Below are positions 1 through 11,171 of a stretch of 64,000 bases of DNA, one piece after another. Within the stretch, counting starts at the first letter, position 1; every line of letters starts with the position of its first letter. Made by a program: the position numbers and the translations under genes. Origin of the DNA: Rubrivivax albus. Its GTDB lineage: Bacteria; Pseudomonadota; Gammaproteobacteria; Burkholderiales; Burkholderiaceae_C. Location: the NCBI RefSeq assembly GCF_004016515.1, contig NZ_SACT01000004.1, positions 62,001-126,000 of the forward strand. Direction: 5' to 3'. The notes under the pieces were generated by a model, which saw only the letters and a list, made by a program, of their open reading frames with translations, had not been told where the DNA came from and did not search any database.

Positions 1-2717
1 TCGGTGCCCCAGAGCACCAGGGCCACGGTCTCCGGGAAGGCGTGGCCGTCGGCCCGGTGGCGCGCCAGCAGGCGCTCGGCCTGGCGGGCGCCGTCCTGCA
101 CCGCGAAGGCGCTGGGCAGGCGGAAGGGGTCGAAGCCGTGCAGGTTGCGCCCGGTGGGCAGCACGTCGGGGTTGTGCAGCAGGTCGCCGCCCGGGGCCGG
201 GCGCAGCCAGCGGCCGTCCAGCGCATGCAGGATGGCGGCGATCTCGTGGTCGTCGGCCAGCTGTGCGCCGGCGGTGCCCAGTTCCGCGAGCCGGGCCAGC
301 AGTGCGTCGTCGGCCGGCAGGCCGGCGGCCGCCATCGCCTGCTTCGGGCTGCGGCCCTCCACCAGCGCCTGCAACGCGGCATCGGGAAGCGCCTTGCCGC
401 CGTCGGCCGAGGCCGCGTTCATGGCGCGAAGGAAGTCCAGCCGCTCGGTCGGCGTCAGTGGCCGGCCCACCACGTGCAGGCCATGCGGGATCAGCGTGGT
501 CTCGGTCTCCAGCACGGCGCGCCAGAGGCAGTCCACCTGGTTGGCCAGGCCGCCGGCCGGCAGTTCGGTCCAGGCCGGCTCGGCCGCGGTGAATTCCAGC
601 TGCGCGGCCTGCGCTTGCAGCAGTGGTGTCAGCGCCTCGCGTTCGGCGTGGGCCTCGGGCGGCAGCGCGCGCCAGCGCTCGATGCTGGCCTTCAGGTCCA
701 CCAGGCCCTTGTACAGGCCGGCCCGGCCCACCGGCGGCGTCAGGTAGCTGATCAGCGTGGCCGCGGCGCGGCGCTTGGCGATCGTGCCTTCCGACGGGTT
801 GTTCGACGCGTAGAGATAGAAGTTGGGCAGGTCGCCGATCAGGCGGTCGGGCCAGCAGGTGCCCGACAGCCCGGCCTGCTTGCCGGGCATGAACTCCAGC
901 GCACCGTGGGTGCCGAAGTGCAGCACGGCGTCGGCGGCGAAGTCCTCGCGCAGCCAGCGGTAGAAGGCCGTGAAGGCATGCGTGGGCGAGAAGCCGCGCT
1001 CGAAGAGCAGCCGCATCGGGTCGCCTTCGTAGCCCATCCCCGGCTGGATGCCGACGAAGACGTTGCCGAAGCGTTCGCCCAGCACGTGGATCGAACTGCC
1101 GTCGCTCTGGATGCGGCCCGGCGCCGGCCCCCACTGGGCCTCGATCTCGGCCAGGTGCGGTTCGCGCCGCACGTGGTCGTCGGTGGCGATGCGGGCGTGC
1201 ACGTTGGCCGCTGCACCCAGGCGCTCGGCATTGCCCTGCACGATGCGTTCGCGCAACGCGTCGGGCGTGGCGGGCACGTCCACCGTGTAGCCCTCGTGGC
1301 GCAGCGCCAGCAGCAGGTTGTGCAGGCTCTCGAACACCGACAGGAAGGCGGCGGTGCCGGTGTTGCCGGCATTGGGCGGGAAGTTGAAGAGCACGCAGGC
1401 CACGCGCCGCTGTGCGCGCTCGCTGCGGCGCAGCGCCACCAGCCGCGCCACCCGGGCGGCCAGCACTTCGGCGCGCTCGGGGCAGCTGTGCATGTCGTGG
1501 GCATCGGCCGCGGCCTCGAAGTGGCAGTGGCGGGCGCAGCCGTGGCAGGCGGCGCCGGCGGCGTCGCTGCGGCCACCGTAGACCATCGGCCCGGTGGAGC
1601 CGTCGAGTTCCGGGATGGCGACCATCATCGTCGCCTCCACCGGCATCAGGCCGCGCTCGGAGCCGCCCCACTGCTCCAGGGTCTGGAACTCCACCGGCAT
1701 CACCGACAGGTAGGGCACGTCCAGCGCCGCCAGCGTGGCCTCGGCGGCGCGGGCGTCGTTGTAGGCGGGGCCGCCGACCAGCGAGAAGCCGGTCAGCGAC
1801 ACCACGGCGTCCACCGTCGGCCGGCCCTGGCGTAGGAAGAAGGCCTCCACCGCGGGTCGGGCGTCGAGCCCGGTGGCGAAGGCGGGCAGCACGCGCAGGC
1901 CGCTCGCCTCGAGCGCCGCGATGACGCCGTCGTAGTGCGCGGTGTTGCCGGCCAGCAGGTAGCTGCGCATCAGCAGCAGGCCCACGGTGCCGGCGGGCTG
2001 CTTCGGGCCCGGCAGTGCGGCGGCGTCCTCGGTCAGCCGGTTGGGCAGGCGTGGGTGGTAGACGCCGACCTCGGGGTAGGCGCGCGGCGCGTCGGGCCGA
2101 GCCCGTGCACGCAGCGGCTCACGCGGCCCGGCGGCGTAGCGCTGCACCAGCAGGTGCACGAGGCTGGCCACGTTGTCCTGCGAGCCGGCCAGCCAGTACT
2201 GCAGCACGAGAAAGTAGATGCGCAGGTCCTGCGCCGTGCCGGGGATGAAGCGCAGGATCTGCGGCAGCCGGCGCAGCAGCGCCATCTGCTGCGCGCCAGC
2301 ACTGGGCTTGGCCGCGCCTTCGGTCTCGCCCTTGCCGGACATGCGCTGGCGCAACTTCTTCAGCAGCGCCGTCATGCCGGTGGCCTGGCCGTCCATGCTG
2401 AAGCGGCCCATGCGGGTGAGCTTCATGACCTCGCCGGCCGACATGGCGCAGACCATCGCGTCGCAGTGGTCGCGGCGCGCCCGCAGCGCGTCGATCACCG
2501 GCAGGAAGTGGTCCTCCATGAACAGCATCGTCGCGATGACGATGTCTGCAGCGGCGATGTCGGCGTGGCAGCGGGCCAGCGCCGCAGGCTTGTCGTTCCA
2601 CTCCGCCGCGGCGTGCACGGTGAAAACGAGGCCGGGCAGGTCGGCGGCCAGCGTGCGCGCAGCGCGTTCGGCGGCGCTGGCGAGGTGGCTGTCCATCGTC
2701 ACCAGCGTCACCCGCAT
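1..2717 (-). CDS. bchH: Magnesium chelatase subunit H (partial, C-terminus beyond window)
   Basis: This is the large porphyrin-binding subunit of magnesium chelatase, which inserts Mg2+ into protoporphyrin IX with BchI and BchD at the entry to bacteriochlorophyll synthesis. The start ATG at 2717 gives MRVTLVTMDSHLASAAERAA, the usual BchH opening. The frame stays open to base 1, so about 905 of the usual 1200 or more residues are present and the C-terminal part lies outside. It follows bchB by 25 nt in a bchF-N-B-H run. CobN, the cobaltochelatase homologue, is the main alternative, but the BchF/N/B context argues strongly for BchH. bchL and bchM would be expected next, beyond the left edge. 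Confidence 0.96.
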   Translation of the reverse strand, partial: MRVTLVTMDSHLASAAERAARTLAADLPGLVFTVHAAAEWNDKPAALARCHADIAAADIVIATMLFMEDHFLPVIDALRARRDHCDAMVCAMSAGEVMKLTRMGRFSMDGQATGMTALLKKLRQRMSGKGETEGAAKPSAGAQQMALLRRLPQILRFIPGTAQDLRIYFLVLQYWLAGSQDNVASLVHLLVQRYAAGPREPLRARARPDAPRAYPEVGVYHPRLPNRLTEDAAALPGPKQPAGTVGLLLMRSYLLAGNTAHYDGVIAALEASGLRVLPAFATGLDARPAVEAFFLRQGRPTVDAVVSLTGFSLVGGPAYNDARAAEATLAALDVPYLSVMPVEFQTLEQWGGSERGLMPVEATMMVAIPELDGSTGPMVYGGRSDAAGAACHGCARHCHFEAAADAHDMHSCPERAEVLAARVARLVALRRSERAQRRVACVLFNFPPNAGNTGTAAFLSVFESLHNLLLALRHEGYTVDVPATPDALRERIVQGNAERLGAAANVHARIATDDHVRREPHLAEIEAQWGPAPGRIQSDGSSIHVLGERFGNVFVGIQPGMGYEGDPMRLLFERGFSPTHAFTAFYRWLREDFAADAVLHFGTHGALEFMPGKQAGLSGTCWPDRLIGDLPNFYLYASNNPSEGTIAKRRAAATLISYLTPPVGRAGLYKGLVDLKASIERWRALPPEAHAEREALTPLLQAQAAQLEFTAAEPAWTELPAGGLANQVDCLWRAVLETETTLIPHGLHVVGRPLTPTERLDFLRAMNAASADGGKALPDAALQALVEGRSPKQAMAAAGLPADDALLARLAELGTAGAQLADDHEIAAILHALDGRWLRPAPGGDLLHNPDVLPTGRNLHGFDPFRLPSAFAVQDGARQAERLLARHRADGHAFPETVALVLWGT

Positions 2718-2742
2718 CGGGATGCCGGCGGCGCGGGTGGAC

Positions 2743-4338
2743 TCACGCGCTGAAATGAGCCTTGGCATCGTAGAGGGTCTCGACGGTGATCAGCGCCACG
2801 CCGCGGTCGCGGGCGAAGCGTTCGGTGTTGCGCCGGGCCTTGCCGCGCACGAAGAAGGGAATGCGGTGCAGCTCGCGTTCCGCGTCGGCGGCCCACTGAG
2901 GGTCGACGGCGGCTGCGCCCGCGGTGGCGGGCACGACGATGGGGGCGGCGGCCGGGGCATTCACCTCGGGCGCGGCAGCAGGTACGGGCTCAGCCGCGAC
3001 CGGCGTGCCGCTGCGGCCCAGGTGCGACGGCGTGGCCTGGCTGTGGAACTCGAAGTCGTCGCGGAACATGTGGAGCAGGTGCTCCTCCAGGCCCATCATC
3101 AGCGGCTGCACCCAGGTGTCGAACATCACCGCGCTGCCTTCCACACCCATCTGCGGCGCGTAGCGGGCGGGGAAGTCCTGCACGTGCACCGGGGCGGAGA
3201 TCACCGCGCAGGGCAGGCCCAGGCGCTTGGCCACGTGGCGTTCCATCTGTGTGCCCAGCACCAGTTCGGGCTGCAGTTCGGCGATGCGCGCTTCGACTTC
3301 GAGGTAGTCGTCGGTGATCAACGGCTCGAGGCCGAATTCGGCGGCCGCGGCACGCACGTCGCGTGCGAATTCGCGGCTGTAGCTGCCCAGGCCGACGACG
3401 GTGAAGCCCAGCTCGTGCGCCGCCACGCGGGCCGCGGCCACCGCATGCGTGGCGTCGCCGAAGACGAAGACGCGCTTGCCGGTGAGGTAGTTGGAGTCGA
3501 CCGAGCGTGCGTACCAGTCGGCGCGCCAGTCCAGCGCCTCGCGCGCGGCAAAGGCGTCCAGGCCTGCCAGCGCCGCCACTTCGTCGACGAAGGCGAGCGT
3601 GGCGCGACGGCCAATGGGCACGGTGCGCGTGCGCGGCATGCGGTGCGTGCGCTCCAGCCAGGCGGCGGCGGTGTCGGCGATCTCGGGGTAGAGCACGACG
3701 TTGAAGTCGGCCTCGGTCAAGCGTTGCAGGTCGGCCGGGGTGGCGCCCATCGGCGCGGCCACGTGAACGTCCACGCCCAGCCTGTCGAGAAGGGCACGCA
3801 CCTCGCGCAAGTCGTCGCGGTGGCGGAAGCCGAGTGCGGTGGCGCCCAGCAGGTTGCAGCGGGCACGGCGGCCGCCGCGCTCGGACCGCGGCGCCGGCGC
3901 CGGGGCCATGGCCCGCACCAGGCGATAGAAGGTCTCGGCGGCGCCCCAGTTCTCCTTGCGCTGGTAGCTCGGCAGCTCCAGCGGGATCACCGGAATGTCC
4001 AGTCCGAGGGCCTCGGCCAGACCGCCGGGATCGTCCTGGATCAGTTCTGCGGTGCAGGATGCGCCGACCAGCAGCGCCTGCGGCTGGAAGCGTGCCACGG
4101 CGTCGCGCGCGGCGGTCTGGAAGAGCGCGGCGGTGTCGCCGCCCAGGTCGCGCGCCTGGAAGGTGCTGTAGGTGACGGGCGGCCGCCGGTCGCGGCGCTC
4201 GATCATCGTGAACAGCAGGTCGGCGTAGGTGTCGCCCTGGGGCGCGTGCAGCACGTAGTGCACGCCCTGCATCGCGGTGACCACGCGCATTGCGCCGACG
4301 TGCGGCGGGCCTTCGTAGGTCCAGAGCGTGAGCTGCAT
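2743..4338 (-). CDS. bchB: Light-independent protochlorophyllide reductase subunit B
   Basis: This 531-residue protein forms, with BchN, the catalytic NB component of dark-operative protochlorophyllide reductase, which reduces the D ring of protochlorophyllide using electrons from BchL. The start reads [20 protein letters not shown]. Asp36, reported as the unusual aspartate ligand of the NB [4Fe-4S] cluster, is present, and Asp274 sits at the position reported for the proton donor. The C-terminal domain (about 480-531), with [18 protein letters not shown], is typical of the family. bchN ends 9 nt upstream and bchH begins 25 nt downstream, so the genes are co-transcribed. A low-complexity Ala/Pro linker lies at about 440-480. 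Confidence 0.97.
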   Translation of the reverse strand: MQLTLWTYEGPPHVGAMRVVTAMQGVHYVLHAPQGDTYADLLFTMIERRDRRPPVTYSTFQARDLGGDTAALFQTAARDAVARFQPQALLVGASCTAELIQDDPGGLAEALGLDIPVIPLELPSYQRKENWGAAETFYRLVRAMAPAPAPRSERGGRRARCNLLGATALGFRHRDDLREVRALLDRLGVDVHVAAPMGATPADLQRLTEADFNVVLYPEIADTAAAWLERTHRMPRTRTVPIGRRATLAFVDEVAALAGLDAFAAREALDWRADWYARSVDSNYLTGKRVFVFGDATHAVAAARVAAHELGFTVVGLGSYSREFARDVRAAAAEFGLEPLITDDYLEVEARIAELQPELVLGTQMERHVAKRLGLPCAVISAPVHVQDFPARYAPQMGVEGSAVMFDTWVQPLMMGLEEHLLHMFRDDFEFHSQATPSHLGRSGTPVAAEPVPAAAPEVNAPAAAPIVVPATAGAAAVDPQWAADAERELHRIPFFVRGKARRNTERFARDRGVALITVETLYDAKAHFSA

Positions 4339-4347
4339 GGTCTTGGC

Positions 4348-6321
<1,974 letters not shown>

Positions 6322-6420
6322 CGACGGCAATGGTGTGCACTGGGCCTGTCCGGATCCCCCGGGCGGCCAGCGGAAGTCCGATGCACTGTGGTCGCTGTGC
6401 CGCGCACAGAGGAGACGCGC

Positions 6421-7296
6421 ATGAGGGCATGGACTCCGGGCCGGCGGGCAACCGCAGACCAATGGCGAAGTCGAGCCGAGGAGCCTTGCCAGCCCTTCGC
6501 CGCCCCCACATCCGAAGCAGCCCGTGCACAGGCGTTGCTGCGCACCGTGGAGGCCGAGATCATCCCGCGGCTGATGCTGCTGCATCGCGGGCAGCGGCAG
6601 GACGCGGAGCACGCGCTGCAGGCGGCGGCGTCTGCCGCACCGCTGGACGATGCCGATGTTGAGCGCCTCGCCGCGGCCCTGCTGGCCGGTTCTGAACAGG
6701 CCTGGAGCTGTCTGCAGGCCGTGCAGCAGCGCGGCGTGACGCCCGTGCCTCTGTGCCTGGACCTGCTCTCGCCGGCTGCCCGGCGGCTCGGGGAATGGTG
6801 GTCCGACGACCGCTGCGACTTCACCCAGGTCACGATCGGCCTGGGGCGGCTGCAGGCGCTGCTGCACCGGATCACCGCCGGGCTGCAGACCGTGCCCGCT
6901 TCCGTGGCGCGGCCGCTGAGCGCGGTCTTCGCGCCGGCCCCGGGTGAACAGCACACGCTGGGCCTGTCGATGGTGCGCGACTTCTTTCGCGCGGCCGGCT
7001 GGCAGGTGCACGGCGAGCCGATCGACCAGCCCCATGCGCTGCTGACGCTGTTGCGCCGCACGCGCTTCGACCTCGTCGGCTTCACGCTGGGGGCCGAACG
7101 GCATGTGGACGCCCTGGCCACCCTGATCGGTGACGCGCGGTCGGCCTCGATCAATCGCGACCTGCGCGTGATGGTCGGCGGCCCGCTGCTGCTGGCGCAG
7201 CCCGATCTGTGCGAACGGCTGGGCGCCGATGCGACGGCCACGGACGCGAGTCGGGCTATCCTTGCGGCCCACGATCTGGTGGTCAAACAGGGCTGA
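6421..7296 (+). CDS. aerR: AerR/PpaA-type cobalamin-binding regulator
   Basis: A 291-residue protein of the AerR/PpaA family, which binds hydroxocobalamin in the light and modulates the repressor PpsR/CrtJ. The ATG at 6421 is chosen because GAGGAG lies 6 nt upstream; the frame is open further upstream without such a site. A helical region with WWSDDRCDFTQVTIGLGRLQ (about 126-145) precedes a Rossmann-like B12 domain beginning GEQHTLGL, with His178 as candidate cobalamin ligand. The gene sits 6 nt before ppsR, the arrangement known from Rhodobacter (ppaA-ppsR, aerR-crtJ). That placement, more than sequence, makes it the PpsR partner. Confidence 0.88.
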   Translation: MRAWTPGRRATADQWRSRAEEPCQPFAAPTSEAARAQALLRTVEAEIIPRLMLLHRGQRQDAEHALQAAASAAPLDDADVERLAAALLAGSEQAWSCLQAVQQRGVTPVPLCLDLLSPAARRLGEWWSDDRCDFTQVTIGLGRLQALLHRITAGLQTVPASVARPLSAVFAPAPGEQHTLGLSMVRDFFRAAGWQVHGEPIDQPHALLTLLRRTRFDLVGFTLGAERHVDALATLIGDARSASINRDLRVMVGGPLLLAQPDLCERLGADATATDASRAILAAHDLVVKQG

Positions 7297-7302
7297 AGCA
7301 AG

Positions 7303-8784
7303 GTGGCAACCAAGCGATTGCAGGGAGGCGTGCGCAGGACCAACGGCGTCGCGGGGCAGTCGCTCCGCGCTTCGTTTCTGGCCGGTGCCGGGTCGATCGA
7401 GGCCCTGCAGAGCAAGGACGTGGCCCCCCTGATCGCGGCGGCGTCGGACATCGCCCTCGTGCTCGACGCGCACGGCGTGATCGAGGACCTGTCCACCAGT
7501 GTGAACGACCTGCCGGTGCACGACGTGGAAGGCTGGGTCGGCCGTGCCTGGGCCGACGTCGTGACACCCGAAAGCCGCCCAAAGGTGCAGTCGCTGTTGC
7601 TGGACGCCGGGCGTGCCGACGGCCACCGCTGGCGGCACGTCAACCATCCCGGCGAGGCCGGCCACGACTTCCCCGTGATGTACGCGGCGGTGCCGATGGG
7701 CCACGACGGCCGCGTGCTGGCCGTGGGCCGAGACGTCCGACATCTGGGTGAACTTCAGCAGAAGCTGGTCGATGCGCAGCAGGCCCTGGAGCGCGACTAC
7801 TGGCGGCTGCGCCATGCCGAGACGCGGTACCAGCTGATGTTCGACACCGCCTCCGAGGCGGTCCTGATCGTCGACGGCGTCGGCGGCAGGGTGCTGGAAG
7901 CCAACGCCGCCGCGCGGCAGACCCTCGGTGTGCCGGTCAAGCGGCTGGTGGGCCAGCCGCTCGGTGCCGGCTTGCCGGACCGCACCCAGCGCGACCTGAC
8001 GGCGCTTCTGGGTCGGGTGCGCGCCAGCGGTCGCAGCGAGGAGGTGGCCCTGCGGCTGGGCACCGCCGCGCGGCGGTCCGATCTGCTGGCCAGCGCCAGC
8101 CTCTTCATGGAGGACGACGCGCCGCTGTACCTGCTGCGCCTGCGCCAGGTCCAGGGCGACCGGTCCGACCTGGCCGCCTCGCACCGGGCCCTGGTGCAGG
8201 TCATCGACCGCGCGCCGGACGGCGTTGTCGTCACCGATGTCGACGGTCGTGTGCTGACCGCCAACGCGGCCTTCGTCGCCTTGACGCAGCTGACCGCCGA
8301 GGACCAGCTGGTCGGCGAATCGATCGACCGCTGGCTGGGCCGCCCGGGGGTCGACCTCCAGGTCATGCTGGCCACGTTGCGCCAGCAGGGCGTGCTGCGC
8401 TTGTTCGGCACCGTCGTGCATGGCGAGCATGGTGTCGACGCCGACGTCGAGGTCTCGGCAGCGGCCGTGCCCGATGGCGACCCTCCTTGCCTGGGCTTTG
8501 CCGTGCGGCACGTCGGTCGCCGGCTGGGGCCGGCGCTTCAGGCGGGCAAGGCGACGCCACGGTCGGTGGAGCAGCTGACACAGCTCGTCGGCCGCATGCC
8601 GCTGAAGGACCTGGTGCGCGAGTCCACCGACCTCATCGAGCAGCTCTGCATCGAGGCGGCGCTGCAGCTCACGCAGGGCAACCGTGCGTCGGCGGCGGAG
8701 ATGCTCGGGCTGTCGCGCCAGAGCCTGTACGTCAAGCTGCACCGCTACGGCATGACCGAGCCGGCGGCGACCGACGGACGCTGA
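7303..8784 (+). CDS. ppsR: PpsR/CrtJ photosynthesis gene repressor
   Basis: A 493-residue transcription factor that represses bch, crt and puc genes. The order matches PpsR: an N-terminal PAS domain (about 40-145), a coiled stretch RHLGELQQKLVDAQQALERD, two further PAS domains (about 170-280 and 295-405) and a C-terminal Fis-type HTH (447-485) ending MLGLSRQSLYVKLHRYGM. The start is a GTG at 7303 with only a weak ribosome site; residues before about 35 are poorly conserved, so a later start is possible. There are only two cysteines, Cys396 and Cys449. Cys449, in the HTH, matches the redox cysteine of other PpsR proteins, but the partner in the middle PAS domain is absent. Confidence 0.95.
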   Translation: MATKRLQGGVRRTNGVAGQSLRASFLAGAGSIEALQSKDVAPLIAAASDIALVLDAHGVIEDLSTSVNDLPVHDVEGWVGRAWADVVTPESRPKVQSLLLDAGRADGHRWRHVNHPGEAGHDFPVMYAAVPMGHDGRVLAVGRDVRHLGELQQKLVDAQQALERDYWRLRHAETRYQLMFDTASEAVLIVDGVGGRVLEANAAARQTLGVPVKRLVGQPLGAGLPDRTQRDLTALLGRVRASGRSEEVALRLGTAARRSDLLASASLFMEDDAPLYLLRLRQVQGDRSDLAASHRALVQVIDRAPDGVVVTDVDGRVLTANAAFVALTQLTAEDQLVGESIDRWLGRPGVDLQVMLATLRQQGVLRLFGTVVHGEHGVDADVEVSAAAVPDGDPPCLGFAVRHVGRRLGPALQAGKATPRSVEQLTQLVGRMPLKDLVRESTDLIEQLCIEAALQLTQGNRASAAEMLGLSRQSLYVKLHRYGMTEPAATDGR

Positions 8785-8827
8785 GCGCGTGGTCGCCGCC
8801 GATGTCATCGGCAGCTGACGATCCTGG

Positions 8828-8868
8828 TGTAAATACAGCTTGACACCTGCGGGTGTCAATCAAAGAAT
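8828..8868 (+). promoter_or_regulatory. PpsR operator and overlapping bchG promoter
   Basis: TGTAAATACAGCTTGACA (8828-8845) is a perfect TGT-N12-ACA site. Its right half, TTGACA (8840-8845), is followed after 17 nt by AAGAAT (8863-8868), a plausible -10. The same TTGACA starts a perfect 20-bp palindrome, TTGACACCTGCGGGTGTCAA (8840-8859), giving a second outward-facing dyad. Predicted transcription would start at about 8875, exactly at the bchG ATG. Confidence 0.65.
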
Positions 8869-8874
8869 GCCTGC

Positions 8875-9822
8875 ATGCAGGTGTCAGGCCGTTCCCCGCG
8901 TGTGGAACCCTTGCTGCGCGGTGTCGGCGGCAATGGCCGGCCGTCGTTGTCCGCCGTGGCGGAACTGCTCAAGCCGGTCACCTGGTTCCCGCCGATGTGG
9001 GCCTTCGCCTGCGGCGTGGTCGCCTCCGGCGTGCCGCTGTCGGGCCACTGGGGCCTGCTGCTGCTGGGCATCCTGCTGGCCGGGCCGATGGTGTGCGCCA
9101 CCAGCCAGGCCATCAACGACTGGTTCGACCGCCACGTCGACGCCATCAACGAACCGCATCGCCCGATCCCGTCGGGGCGCATGCCGGGCCGCTGGGGGCT
9201 GGCCATCGCGTGGCTGTGGACCGGGCTCTCGCTGGCGGTGGCCACCGCGCTGGGGCCCTGGGGCTTCGGCGCGGCGGTGCTGGGCCTGCTGCTGGCCTGG
9301 GCCTACAGCGCGCCGCCGCTGCGCCTGAAGCGCAACGGCTGGTGGGGCAACGCGGCCTGCGGCCTGTCGTACGAAGGCCTGGCTTGGCTGACCGGCGCGG
9401 CGGTGATGGCCGGCGGCGTGATGCCCGACCTGCGGTCCATCGCGCTGGCACTGCTCTACAGCCTCGGTGCACACGGGATCATGACGCTCAACGACTTCAA
9501 GGCCATCGAGGGCGACCGCCGCATGGGCATCGGCTCGCTGCCGGTGCGGCTGGGGGTGCAGGGTGCGGCGCGCATGGCCGCGGCCACGATGCTGCTGCCG
9601 CAGGCGGTGGTCATAGGCCTGCTGCTGCGCTGGCAGACACCCTGGCACGCCGCCGGCGTGGGCGCCCTGCTGGTCGGGCAGATGCTGATGATGCGGCGCT
9701 TCCTGGCCGACCCGCGCGCCCAGGCGCTCTGGTACAGCGGCTTCGGCGTGCCGCTGTTTGTCAGCGGCATGATGGTCAGCGCCTTCGCGCTGCGTGGCCT
9801 GGCCGCCGGAGGTGCAGGATGA
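8875..9822 (+). CDS. bchG: Bacteriochlorophyll a synthase (geranylgeranyl/phytyl transferase)
   Basis: A 315-residue UbiA-family membrane prenyltransferase that esterifies bacteriochlorophyllide a with geranylgeranyl or phytyl diphosphate. The conserved LLKPVTWFPPMWAFACG (about 31-47) is followed by the first Asp-rich motif NDWFDRHVD (81-89) and the second around LNDFKAIEGDR; about eight membrane segments follow the UbiA pattern. ATG at 8875 is the first sensible start but has no clear ribosome-binding site and lies at the predicted transcription start; GTG codons at 8881 and 8899 are alternatives. The stop overlaps the next gene as ATGA. Confidence 0.95.
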   Translation: MQVSGRSPRVEPLLRGVGGNGRPSLSAVAELLKPVTWFPPMWAFACGVVASGVPLSGHWGLLLLGILLAGPMVCATSQAINDWFDRHVDAINEPHRPIPSGRMPGRWGLAIAWLWTGLSLAVATALGPWGFGAAVLGLLLAWAYSAPPLRLKRNGWWGNAACGLSYEGLAWLTGAAVMAGGVMPDLRSIALALLYSLGAHGIMTLNDFKAIEGDRRMGIGSLPVRLGVQGAARMAAATMLLPQAVVIGLLLRWQTPWHAAGVGALLVGQMLMMRRFLADPRAQALWYSGFGVPLFVSGMMVSAFALRGLAAGGAG

Positions 9823-11171
9823 GCGTGCAGGGGTTCGGCTGGGCGCAGGTGGTGCGCCTGGGCTTGGTGCAGGCGGCGCTGGGCGCCATCGTGGTGTTGA
9901 CCACCTCCACGCTCAACCGCGTGATGGTGGTGGAACTGGCGCTGCCTGCATTGCTGCCGGGCCTGCTGGTGGGGCTGCACTACGCGGTGCAGGTCACGCG
10001 GCCGCGCATGGGCCATGGCAGTGATGTCGGCGGGCGCCGCAGCCCGTGGATCCTCGGTGGCATGCTCGTGCTGGCCCTCGGAGCCGTGCTGGCGGCGGCG
10101 GCCACGGCCTGGATGGCCACGCAGGCCGCCGCCGGCATCGCGCTGGCGGTGGTGGGTTTCCTGCTCATCGGTCTGGGCGTCAGCGCGGCGGGCACCTCGC
10201 TGCTGGCGCTGCTGGCCAAGCGCGTGGCGCCGCAGCGCCGCGCTGGCGCGGCCACCGTGGTGTGGCTGATGATGATCGTCGGCTTTGCCGTCACCGCCGG
10301 CGTGGCCGGGCAACTGCTGGACCCGTATTCGCCGGCACGGCTGGTGGCCGTGACCAGCGGCGTGGCACTGGCGGCCTGCCTCGTGACGGCGCTGGCGCTG
10401 TGGCGGCTGGAGGACGGCACGCCGCTGCCGCCGCCGACGACCCAGGACACCGCCACGTTGCAGCCTGGCTTCCGCGCCGTGCTGGCCGAGGTCTGGGCCG
10501 ATCCGGCGGCGCGCCGCTTCGCCGTCTTCGTGTTCCTGTCGATGCTGGCCTACAGCGCGCAGGACCTGATCCTCGAGCCCTTTGCCGGCGCGGTGCTGGG
10601 CTACACGCCGGGCGAGTCGACGTCTTTGTCGGGCCTGCAGCACGGCGGTGTACTGATGGGCATGCTGATGGCGGCGATGGCCGGCCGCGAGTGGCGCGGT
10701 CTGTCGCTCGGCAGCCTGCGCGCGTGGACGGTGGGCGGCTGCGTGGCCTCGGCGCTGGCGATGGGTGGCCTGGTGGCCGCGGGCCTCTTTGGCACCGCCT
10801 GGCCCTTCCGCGCCAACGTCTTCCTGCTTGGCGTGGCCAATGGCGCCTTCTCCATTGCCGCCATCGGCGCCATGATGCAACTGGCTGGCGCCGACGGGCG
10901 CGGCCGCGAGGGCGTGCGCATGGGCCTGTGGGGCGCGGCGCAGGGCGTGGCCTTCGGGCTGGGCGGCCTGCTGGGCACCGCGGCCAGCGATCTGGCGCAG
11001 TGGCTGCTGCACGACGCCGCCACCGCCTACGCCGGCGTCTTCGCCTTCGAGATGGCCATGTTCCTGTTTGCTGCCGGCATCGCCGCGCGCGGTCACCGTC
11101 CGCCGGTGGGCGGCCCATCCCCGCGCGGCCTGCCGTTAGGCACGCCGCAACAACCGGAGCCGATGCCATGA
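9819..11171 (+). CDS. PucC/Bch2-family (BCD) MFS-type protein
   Basis: A 450-residue major-facilitator-like membrane protein of the PucC/LhaA/Bch2 (BCD) family, usually linked to assembly of light-harvesting complexes or handling of bacteriochlorophyll. About twelve hydrophobic segments are visible, with the family hallmarks LNRVMVVELALPALLPGLLV near the N-terminus and RPRMGHGSDVGGRRSPWI in the first cytoplasmic loop. It lies between bchG and bchP with ATGA overlaps on both sides, the position of Rhodobacter orf428 (bch2). The exact substrate or client cannot be read from sequence. Confidence 0.9.
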   Translation: MSVQGFGWAQVVRLGLVQAALGAIVVLTTSTLNRVMVVELALPALLPGLLVGLHYAVQVTRPRMGHGSDVGGRRSPWILGGMLVLALGAVLAAAATAWMATQAAAGIALAVVGFLLIGLGVSAAGTSLLALLAKRVAPQRRAGAATVVWLMMIVGFAVTAGVAGQLLDPYSPARLVAVTSGVALAACLVTALALWRLEDGTPLPPPTTQDTATLQPGFRAVLAEVWADPAARRFAVFVFLSMLAYSAQDLILEPFAGAVLGYTPGESTSLSGLQHGGVLMGMLMAAMAGREWRGLSLGSLRAWTVGGCVASALAMGGLVAAGLFGTAWPFRANVFLLGVANGAFSIAAIGAMMQLAGADGRGREGVRMGLWGAAQGVAFGLGGLLGTAASDLAQWLLHDAATAYAGVFAFEMAMFLFAAGIAARGHRPPVGGPSPRGLPLGTPQQPEPMP

